A DNA stretch of 64,000 nucleotides, from positions 206,392 through 270,391 of the forward strand of contig FOAY01000002.1 in assembly GCA_900109485.1 (NCBI GenBank). Reading direction: 5' to 3'. The DNA is from Kosakonia sacchari. Its GTDB lineage: Bacteria; Pseudomonadota; Gammaproteobacteria; Enterobacterales; Enterobacteriaceae. Below the pieces are notes generated by a model. It searched no databases. It saw only the letters and a list, made by a program, of their open reading frames with translations, and was not told the origin of the DNA. A program made the position numbers and the translations under genes. Of the stretch, positions 57,946-64,000 are shown piece by piece (the first letter of the stretch is position 1; each line of letters opens with the position of its first letter).

Positions 57946-59385
57946 TTAGCTGAGATCCACGTTTTTATGGCCAAAGAGCCAGGTGGCAATAAAACCGCAC
58001 AGATAAGCGATGACGACGCCTGCCGCGTAAACCGCCATCCCGGCGTAAATGCCCTGGCCGGAGGTCATCAGCGGGAGCGCCACCAGACCGGAAGGGCCAA
58101 ACACCGTATTCAGGCCGACCGGCAAGCCCAACCACGCGACGGTGCCAATAAAAAATCCCCCGCACGCGCCGCCGATACAGGCGGTGACGAAAGGCTTCAC
58201 GCGCGGCAAGGTCACCGCGTAAATCAGCGGTTCACCCACGCCCAGCAGACCGGGAATGATCGCCCCGCGCACCTGGTTACGCAGCACCGAATGCGTAGGT
58301 GAGCGGAAATAGAGCGCCAGCGCCGCGCCCACCTGGCCGCCGCCTGCCATCGCCAGAATGGGGAACAGCGAGTTAAAGCCCTGCGCATCCATCAGTGCGA
58401 AGTAAACCGGAATAAACCCCTGATGAACGCCAAACACCACGGCGATAAGGAACAGGCCCGCCAGCACCGCGCAGCCAAACGGGTTGCCATTGAGGTGCAG
58501 GAACAGCCACGACATGCCTTTAAACAGCTCGCCGCCAATCGGCATAATCACCACAAACGCCAGCGCGCCGGTGATAAGCAGCGTCAGCAGCGAAGTGAGG
58601 ATCATGTCGAGGTTATCCGGCACCACTTTGCGGATCTGGCGTTCGATCCACGCGCCGAGGATCGCGGCGATCAGTACACCGATAATGTTGCCGCGCGGAT
58701 CAATTCCCATGCCGAAGAAGTTATCGATACCGGCGAAATAACCGACCGTGGCTTTGGGGTCATAACCCAATACGAACAGCGCGGCAATAATGGCGCCGTT
58801 GACGCCGCTGCCGCCGAAGGCTTTTTGCGCGTTATAGCCAATCAGAATCGGCAGGAAGGTGAACAGGCCTTTACCAAAAACCTTCATATAGCCGACGAGG
58901 TGCGCCACGGTTGTGTTCTTCTCTGCCGCGTTGAGCAGCAGGCTTTGCTCGATTAAGGTGGCAAAGCCCAGCAGCATCCCGGCGGCGATAAATCCCGGAA
59001 TCAGCGGCGTAAAGATGGTGGCGAACTTCGCCAGAAACTGATGCACGCCGCTGGTCTGCTTCGCTTTCATTTGCTGTTTGGTGTCGCTGGCGATGCTCTT
59101 CAGCGATGCGGCTTCCACGGGCGCGGCGTGGCCGCCGATCATTGCGTTCAGCATTTCCGCTGCGGTTTGCGCTTTGCCGGGACCAACGATGATCTGCAAC
59201 TGATCGTCGCTGTTCACCACGCCCAGTACGCCGGGCAGGGCTTTCAGGCTCTCCGCCTCCACCCGTGAATTGTCGCGGAGCGTCAGGCGCAGGCGCGTCA
59301 TGCAGTTGCCGCAGGTATTGATATTCTCCTTACCTCCGACCTTTTCGATAATTGTCGCGATCAGTTGTTCGCTGATTTTGGCCAT
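57946..59385 (-). CDS. murP: N-acetylmuramic acid PTS permease EIIBC (MurP)
   Basis: 479 residues. EIIB domain at 1-90 with phosphorylatable Cys28 in [13 protein letters not shown] from about 115 with ten TM-like segments and the loop [18 protein letters not shown] that binds sugar. No EIIA is fused, as in MurP, which borrows EIIA-Glc (Crr). It imports and phosphorylates MurNAc. Its start overlaps the murQ stop, so the two are coupled. Confidence 0.9.
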   Translation of the reverse strand: MAKISEQLIATIIEKVGGKENINTCGNCMTRLRLTLRDNSRVEAESLKALPGVLGVVNSDDQLQIIVGPGKAQTAAEMLNAMIGGHAAPVEAASLKSIASDTKQQMKAKQTSGVHQFLAKFATIFTPLIPGFIAAGMLLGFATLIEQSLLLNAAEKNTTVAHLVGYMKVFGKGLFTFLPILIGYNAQKAFGGSGVNGAIIAALFVLGYDPKATVGYFAGIDNFFGMGIDPRGNIIGVLIAAILGAWIERQIRKVVPDNLDMILTSLLTLLITGALAFVVIMPIGGELFKGMSWLFLHLNGNPFGCAVLAGLFLIAVVFGVHQGFIPVYFALMDAQGFNSLFPILAMAGGGQVGAALALYFRSPTHSVLRNQVRGAIIPGLLGVGEPLIYAVTLPRVKPFVTACIGGACGGFFIGTVAWLGLPVGLNTVFGPSGLVALPLMTSGQGIYAGMAVYAAGVVIAYLCGFIATWLFGHKNVDLS

Positions 59386-60296
59386 TACTTGATCCCCGCA
59401 TCGACCAGCGCCTGGCGAATAAAGCCGCCGTTATCGGCCAGCAGATGTGTCGCCTGTTCCGCGCTGAGCTGGCCGAGTACCATCACGATGGCGGTTTTGC
59501 AGCGCCCGCCGCAGGCCTTCAGTGCCTGTTCGGCGATGTCGCGGGTGCAGCCGGTGGCTTCCATCACAATGTTTATCTGGCGCTGCACCAGCTTCAGGTT
59601 GGTGGCTTCCACATCCACCATCAAATTGCCATAGACTTTGCCGCTGCGGATCATTGCGCCGGTGGTCAGCATATTGAGCACCAGTTTCTGCGCAGTGCCC
59701 GCTTTCATGCGCGAGGAGCCGGTCACCACTTCCGGGCCAACCACCGGCACAATCGCGATATCGGCAATGCGCGCCATTTCGCTGTTTTCATTACAGGTGA
59801 GCGCCACGGTTGTCGCGTTCAGGCTTTGTGCGTATTTCATGGCGGCAATCACATACGGCGTGCGGCCGCTGGCGGCGATGCCGACCAGCACATCTCGCGC
59901 GGTGAAGTTGAGCGCTTTCAGGTCGTCAACGCCCAGCGTCAGGCTGTCTTCAGCGTTTTCCACCGCCTGCAAAATGGCGCGATGACCACCGGCAATCAGG
60001 CCGACAACCTGCTCGCGCGGCGTGCCGAACGTTGGGGGACATTCGCTGGCATCGAGGATGCCAAGACGCCCGGAAGTGCCCGCGCCGCAATAGATCAAAC
60101 GGCCGCCCTGTTTAAATGCGGCGACAATCACATCCACCGCCTGCGCGATAGCCGGGATCACTTTTTCCACCGCCAGCGCCACTTTCTGGTCTTCACTGTT
60201 GATCACGCGCAGCATCGCTTCTGTATCAAGCATGTCGATGTTTTCACTGGCGGTATTGCGGCCCTCGGTGGTCAGTCTGGATAGATCAATGTTCAT
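59385..60296 (-). CDS. murQ: N-acetylmuramic acid 6-phosphate etherase (MurQ)
   Basis: 303 residues from ATG 60296 ([25 protein letters not shown] upstream). SIS-domain etherase: [26 protein letters not shown] and [18 protein letters not shown] are MurQ signatures. It cleaves the lactyl ether of MurNAc-6-P to give GlcNAc-6-P and D-lactate. First gene of murQP; MurR is not encoded next door. Confidence 0.93.
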   Translation of the reverse strand: MNIDLSRLTTEGRNTASENIDMLDTEAMLRVINSEDQKVALAVEKVIPAIAQAVDVIVAAFKQGGRLIYCGAGTSGRLGILDASECPPTFGTPREQVVGLIAGGHRAILQAVENAEDSLTLGVDDLKALNFTARDVLVGIAASGRTPYVIAAMKYAQSLNATTVALTCNENSEMARIADIAIVPVVGPEVVTGSSRMKAGTAQKLVLNMLTTGAMIRSGKVYGNLMVDVEATNLKLVQRQINIVMEATGCTRDIAEQALKACGGRCKTAIVMVLGQLSAEQATHLLADNGGFIRQALVDAGIK

Positions 60297-60785
60297 GTCT
60301 CGCTCCACGGTTACGGGAAGGGTTGGCCGTTACGCTACGGTGACGGCGTGCTGTAAGGAATAATATATTATTCCGGAAAGCAAAAAGAAGAATAATTTAT
60401 TCTTGTACTGGATGAGTGGCAAGAGTGTGACGCTGCTCATGTTGTGTAAATAGCACTGCTTAGCGGTTGGTTGTTATTTTCCATTCATATTGATGTTGAA
60501 CAATTGTTATTAATTAACGCTGGAAATCAACGCCGGAATATATTGAGAATCTTTTACCATTCTGAAATATTCAAAATCAGAAATTGTCGTTTTTCGGGTA
60601 ATTAAAAATAAAGATACTGGTGTATTGTTTTAATTACCAGCTCAGCAGGCATCATTAGTAAGATGTATTTTATTACGCTGCTGGTTTATGCGATTTATTC
60701 TTATTTCAGAGTGGTGACTTTGTCATTTTATATTTTAAAAGACATATTCAAATAAAGCTTACATAACATTTTTGTAGCATAAACA
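60297..60785. promoter_or_regulatory. murQP control region and AT-rich gap before the sigma factor gene
   Basis: 489 bp with no gene. Near murQ: GGAATAATATATTATTCC (60357-60374, perfect 18-bp palindrome) and AAGAATAATTTATTCTT (60388-60404, perfect with one central base), centres about 30 bp apart, look like paired MurR-type operators. Next comes a CRP-like TGTGACGCTGCTCATG (60426-60441). MurR repression and CRP activation are known for E. coli murQP. The right 300 bp are AT-rich and must contain the sigma-factor promoter; nothing else seen. Confidence 0.65.
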
Positions 60786-61478
60786 ATGAGTTTGACAATT
60801 TCAGAAAACCTGACGCCGCGTGATGAAGCGCGCTATATCAGCACTTACTTACCGCTGGTGAATAAAGTGGTCAAACAGTTGGCCTGGCAGCGAAATAGCG
60901 TAATGGGCAAAGACGATATGCAGCAAGTTGCCCTGATGGGATTGCTTTCCTCTTTGCGTCGTTATGGGCATCCGGATACGCACTTTTCCGGTTATGCCGC
61001 GCAGCGTATTCGTGGCGCAGTCCTGGATGAATTACGTCAACAGGACTGGCGTCCTCGCCGTCTGCGGCAAAAGACGCACAAACTCAACGATGCTATTCGT
61101 GAAATGGAGCGCGAGCTGGGCCATACACCAGGGTTTGGCGAACTGAATGCGCGCTTTGCGTTAAGCGCAGAAGAGTATCAACAGCATCGCCTGCTCGACA
61201 CGGCCAGCGAAGTGGAGAGCCTTGATGCGCTGCCTGCCGGTGAAGGGACGCCGGCCGCGCTGGATAGCCGCCTGCTGGAAGAGGAAGAGGTGCTCAGCCG
61301 GACATTGCGCGGCGCGATAGCGAGCCTCGACGGGCGCGAACAGAAGATCTTTGCGCTCTATTACCAGCATGAAATGAGCCTGAAAGAGATAGCCCAGCTC
61401 CTTGGCCTGACGGAAGCGCGGGTTTGCCAGCTTAACAAGGCGATAAGCCAGAAGATTCAGCGCTTTTTAGCGCAGTAA
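60786..61478 (+). CDS. Sigma-28 (FliA)-like RNA polymerase sigma factor, orphan
   Basis: 230 residues. Region 2: YLPLVNKVVKQLAWQRNSVMGKDDMQQVALMGLLSSLRRYGHPDTHFSGYAAQRIRGAVLDELRQQDWRPRRLRQ, matching FliA (RGAMIDELRxxDWVPR). Region 4 HTH: LKEIAQLLGLTEARVCQLNKAISQKIQRFL. It is about the length of FliA (239). No flagellar gene, and no anti-sigma FlgM, lies in the window. Paralogues of this kind drive lateral-flagella genes in some enterics. No clear Shine-Dalgarno before ATG 60786. Followed by a strong terminator. Confidence 0.83.
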   Translation: MSLTISENLTPRDEARYISTYLPLVNKVVKQLAWQRNSVMGKDDMQQVALMGLLSSLRRYGHPDTHFSGYAAQRIRGAVLDELRQQDWRPRRLRQKTHKLNDAIREMERELGHTPGFGELNARFALSAEEYQQHRLLDTASEVESLDALPAGEGTPAALDSRLLEEEEVLSRTLRGAIASLDGREQKIFALYYQHEMSLKEIAQLLGLTEARVCQLNKAISQKIQRFLAQ

Positions 61479-61506
61479 CATATTACTTTTTATCATCCAC
61501 CTTTAC

Positions 61507-61549
61507 GCCCCAGTCGGAGCTTGCTCCGTACGTTTTGGGGCATTTTTTT
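61507..61549 (+). terminator. Rho-independent terminator after the sigma factor gene
   Basis: GCCCCA (61507-61512) pairs with TGGGGC (61536-61541), enclosing an inner hairpin CGGAGCTTGCTCCG (61515-61528), then ATTTTTTTT. A strong terminator 29 bp after the stop. Confidence 0.85.
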
Positions 61550-61561
61550 TGCAAAAATTCC

Positions 61562-62977
61562 TCACTCTTCCAGCGCGGCGTGAATCGCTTCTCCTAACTG
61601 TTTGATCACTTCACGGTTTGCCTCGGTGAGCGGCAAGGCGCAGTTCAGCCGCAGGCAGTTTCGGTACTTGCCGGAAGCGGAGAACAGCGAACCGGGCGCA
61701 ATCTGGATTTTCAGACGGCACAGCATGCGGGAAACGCAAACCATATCCACTGTTTCCGGCAGTTCGATCCACAGCAGATAGCCGCCCTGCGGGCGCGTCA
61801 CGCAGATCCCGCAGGGAAAATATTGCCGTACCCAGCAGGTGTACGTTTCCAGATGCTGCTGGTAAATCTGACGCATGCGGCGTACATGGCGGTGATAGTG
61901 GCCATCGCGGATAAACGCCGCCATCGCCAGTTGTGGGCCGGGCGTGTTGGTGCCGATAGCGGCATATTTTTTGTGCAACACCCGGTCGAGATAACGTCCT
62001 GGCGCAATCCAGCCCACCCGCAAACCCGGCGCTACGGTTTTGGTGAAGGAGCTGCACAGCAGCACGCGGCCATCGATATCCAGCGATTTGATGGTGCAAG
62101 GGCGCGGGTAAACCGCCGCCAGTTCGCCGTAAATATCATCTTCAAAAATCACAATATCGTGACGTTGCGCCAGCGCCAGCACCGCCTTTTTGCGCGCTTC
62201 CGGCATGATAAAACCGAGCGGGTTATTGCAGTTCGGTACCAGAATCACGCCCTTAATCGGCCACTGTTCCAGCGCTAACTCCAGCGCTTCGATGCTGATG
62301 CCGGTTTCAGGATCGGTCGGAATTTCAATGGCTTTAATATCCAGCCCGCGCAACAACTGCATGGTGCCGTAATAGGAAGGCGATTCAACAGCGATAATAT
62401 CGCCCGGCTGGCAGACAGCCAGCAGCGCCAGCGACAGCGCGGGATGACAACCGCTGGCGATCACGATTTCATCAGCGGTGATAGCCGCGCCGCCATCCAG
62501 CATCAGGCGGGCGATCTGCTCGCGTAATTCGCGGCGGCCAGGCAACGTATCGTACCGCAGCACGTCCTGGATTTGATGTTGCACCACGCGCTGCATTTCC
62601 CGCCACAGCGGTTTAAGCGTCGGTTGGCTGATATCCGGCGCACCGCCGCCGAAGGTGGCGAGTGTTTTGTCTTCGCGCCCTTCTAACAGCGTCAGCACTT
62701 CGTCCCACTGCGTGACATCCACCGGGCGCTGAACCGGGCGCGACATCGCCGGGACGGGCGGCTTCGCTTTGCTTGGTGCGACAAAATAGCCGGAGCGCGG
62801 CTGCGGGGTGATCAACTGCAGATTTTCCAGCACCTGATAAGCCTGCTGTACGGTACTGATACTGACGCCATGCTCCTGGCTGAGGCTGCGCACCGAGGGC
62901 AACTTTTCGCCGTTGCGATATAAACCTTGTTCAATACGCCCGGCCAGCAGGGTAGCCAGATGTTGGTAGCGGGTCAT
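61562..62977 (-). CDS. MocR-family regulator (GntR HTH + aminotransferase-like PLP domain)
   Basis: 471 residues. Winged HTH at about 1-70 (RYQHLATLLAGRIEQGLYRNGEKLPSVRSLSQEHGVSISTVQQAYQVLE) and a fold-I aminotransferase domain with NCNNPLG, FEDDIYGELAAV and the PLP lysine in SSFTKTVAPGLRVGWI. It likely senses an amino compound or a vitamer through PLP. Its upstream gap holds four copies of an ATACAGATT motif. Confidence 0.88.
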   Translation of the reverse strand: MTRYQHLATLLAGRIEQGLYRNGEKLPSVRSLSQEHGVSISTVQQAYQVLENLQLITPQPRSGYFVAPSKAKPPVPAMSRPVQRPVDVTQWDEVLTLLEGREDKTLATFGGGAPDISQPTLKPLWREMQRVVQHQIQDVLRYDTLPGRRELREQIARLMLDGGAAITADEIVIASGCHPALSLALLAVCQPGDIIAVESPSYYGTMQLLRGLDIKAIEIPTDPETGISIEALELALEQWPIKGVILVPNCNNPLGFIMPEARKKAVLALAQRHDIVIFEDDIYGELAAVYPRPCTIKSLDIDGRVLLCSSFTKTVAPGLRVGWIAPGRYLDRVLHKKYAAIGTNTPGPQLAMAAFIRDGHYHRHVRRMRQIYQQHLETYTCWVRQYFPCGICVTRPQGGYLLWIELPETVDMVCVSRMLCRLKIQIAPGSLFSASGKYRNCLRLNCALPLTEANREVIKQLGEAIHAALEE

Positions 62978-62998
62978 GCTGTATCCCTTTTCTTTGCC

Positions 62999-63099
62999 AT
63001 ACAGATTTAAAAACCAGTACAGATTCGCGGAAAAACTGCCGTTCAGATACTGTTTTAAGTGATCTGTATGTTAAAGAAAAGTATTTTCTGAATCTGTAT
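62999..63099. promoter_or_regulatory. Array of ATACAGATT motifs (candidate MocR operators)
   Basis: Forward copies ATACAGATT (62999-63007) and GTACAGATT-like TACAGATT (63018-63025); inverted copies ATCTGTAT (63062-63069) and AATCTGTAT (63091-63099). A fifth imperfect CAGATAC is near 63044. They fill the gap between the MocR gene and DUF1127 gene. MocR proteins such as GabR bind repeated short motifs, so these are likely its sites. Confidence 0.55.
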
Positions 63100-63153
63100 T
63101 GTTGGGCGGGATTACAGAGAAAATAGGGCTCTGTTCAGGCGAGGAGAGCACCG

Positions 63154-63318
63154 ATGGAATTTTTTGAAAATCGACACAAAAGCCCTTTTAGCGGGTTTAT
63201 TTTTCTCTGGCGCAAGTTTCAGGCCCTGCGCTTACGCTGGCAAACGCGCAAGCTTTTGCGCGCGTTAAGCGACGAGCAGCTTAAAGACCTCGGGTTGCGC
63301 CGTGAAGAGCTGGGTTAA
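63154..63318 (+). CDS. DUF1127 small basic protein
   Basis: 54 residues from ATG 63154 (GGAGAG upstream) to TAA 63316-63318. The C-terminal half (RALSDEQLKDLGLRREEL, preceded by RKLL) is the DUF1127 motif (YjiS-like). Arg-rich, possibly RNA- or phosphate-related in other bacteria. It may be under the MocR regulator whose motifs lie just upstream. Confidence 0.78.
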   Translation: MEFFENRHKSPFSGFIFLWRKFQALRLRWQTRKLLRALSDEQLKDLGLRREELG

Positions 63319-63408
63319 TGATAGAAAATGCGGAGATAACATCTTGTTATTTCCGCCTCTTCGGCGTTGGGCTATGCTTAGCTCCATAACCTGAAGGGGA
63401 GAGAGCAG

Positions 63409-64000
63409 ATGCACTTTATTAACAGCAACGATGAAGACGATAAAAAAGAAGAGAAGGGCGGCAACGTTTCACAACTGATGCAGCAAAAGCTACTGGATGC
63501 CCGCTCCATTATTATCTCTGGCGAGATCAACCAGGCGCTAACCGAGAAAGTGGTCACCCAGCTTCTGCTGTTGCAGGGCATCAGCGATGCACCGATCAAG
63601 ATCTATCTCAACAGCCAGGGCGGTCACGTTGAAGCGGCCGATACCATTCACGACATGATTAAGTTCATCACCCCGGAAGTGCACATTATTGGCACCGGCT
63701 GGGTGGCCAGCGCCGGGATCACCATCTTCCTTGCGGCGAAAAAAGAGCACCGCTACGCGCTGCCGAACACCCGTTTTATGATCCATCAGCCGCTGGGCGG
63801 CGTGCGTGGTCAGGCGAGTGATATTGAGATTGAAGCTAAAGAGATCATCCGCACGCTGGAACGCGTTAACCAGCTGATCGCCGATGCGACCGGGCAGCCG
63901 GTCGAAAAAGTGAAGCAGGATACCGATCGTAACTACTGGATGAACACCAAAGAAGCGATCGATTACGGCATCGTTTCCCGCGTGGTGAAATCCTACAGCG
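63409..64000 (+). CDS. ClpP-like serine protease (truncated by the window end)
   Basis: At least 197 residues; no stop before 64000. Preceded by a purine-rich AAGGGGAGAG site. ClpP-fold: SEI-like ISGEINQALTEKVVTQLLLLQ, IYLNSQGGHVEAADTIHDMI, nucleophile Ser101 in GTGWVASAGITIF, His126 in FMIHQPLGG. The third triad position, Asp in E. coli ClpP (TERD), is Asn175 here (TDRNYW). The N-terminus (SNDEDDKKEEKGGN) is highly charged and unlike the ClpP propeptide and axial loops. No clpX neighbour is visible. It is a ClpP paralogue rather than ClpP itself; activity is uncertain. Confidence 0.8.
   Translation, partial: MHFINSNDEDDKKEEKGGNVSQLMQQKLLDARSIIISGEINQALTEKVVTQLLLLQGISDAPIKIYLNSQGGHVEAADTIHDMIKFITPEVHIIGTGWVASAGITIFLAAKKEHRYALPNTRFMIHQPLGGVRGQASDIEIEAKEIIRTLERVNQLIADATGQPVEKVKQDTDRNYWMNTKEAIDYGIVSRVVKSYS

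Noticed and set aside
59445..60284. 279-codon frame antisense to murQ
   Set aside because: Composition rich in His, Gln and Arg, no homology features; murQ is unmistakable.
60786..61478. Part of a flagellar gene cluster
   Set aside because: Neighbours are murQP and a MocR regulator; no flagellar structural or chaperone genes in the window.
1..64000. CRISPR array, tRNA, rRNA or prophage
   Set aside because: No regularly spaced direct repeats, no cloverleaf or rRNA-like stretch and no phage structural genes noticed on either strand.

Overview
The window reads as chromosome of an enteric bacterium (Enterobacteriaceae, most like the Klebsiella/Enterobacter/Kosakonia group). The basis is GpdQ-type, MurQP and FoxA-type proteins, a five-gene Stb-type fimbrial operon, compact overlapping operons and a GC-rich backbone. 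The species is an inference. No tRNA, rRNA or CRISPR array was seen, and the only trace of a mobile element is a short IS3-type transposase remnant at the left edge.

Layout. 1-275: AT-rich edge with the transposase remnant. 276-6262 (-): chaperone-usher fimbrial operon (major subunit, chaperone, usher, two-domain tip protein, second chaperone). 6263-7120: AT-rich divergent regulatory region. 7121-26349 (+): one closely packed run of 17 genes, the most remarkable part of the window. It encodes a two-partner secretion pair (TpsA/TpsB), then a dedicated type II fatty-acid/polyketide-like set (AcpS-type phosphopantetheinyl transferase, ketoreductase, dehydratase, ACP, GcvT-like protein, fused ketosynthase/chain-length-factor, a second ketosynthase, a degenerate ketosynthase-like protein), then a Lol/Mac-like export set (ATPase, periplasmic helical protein, FtsX-type permease, LolA-like carrier, outer-membrane barrel), then a FabD-like acyltransferase and a multispanning membrane protein. 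26427-27763 (-): an HTH regulator and a degenerate EAL protein converge on it and may regulate it. I do not recognise the whole cluster as a characterised system. My reading is a locus that builds an unusual acyl chain on its own ACP and exports a lipid product to the cell surface beside a secreted TPS adhesin.

28274-37245: accessory single genes and small units (hexapeptide acetyltransferase, three transport or regulator pairs, HxlR-DoxX-flavodoxin, secreted HSL-type esterase, zinc-ribbon protein). 37456-42440 (-): Ugp-like ABC importer co-transcribed with gpdQ, with a candidate Pho box upstream; it should take up and hydrolyse glycerophosphodiesters under phosphate starvation. 42662-50011: TonB receptor divergent from a siderophore ABC importer with Fur-box-like sites, followed by an RpiR-type regulator. 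50015-50745 (-): HigBA toxin-antitoxin with a promoter embedded in two 17-bp operators. 50819-54600: Bcr/CflA efflux pump with TetR, and a quinone reductase divergent from a LysR regulator. 54719-57903 (+): PchR-type AraC regulator and a FoxA-like receptor, each with a Fur-box-like site. 57946-60296 (-): murQ-murP for N-acetylmuramic acid use, without an adjacent murR. 60786-61478 (+): orphan sigma-28-like factor. 61562-62977 (-): MocR regulator facing an array of ATACAGATT repeats. 63154-63318 (+): DUF1127 gene. 63409-64000 (+): a ClpP-like protease cut by the window end.
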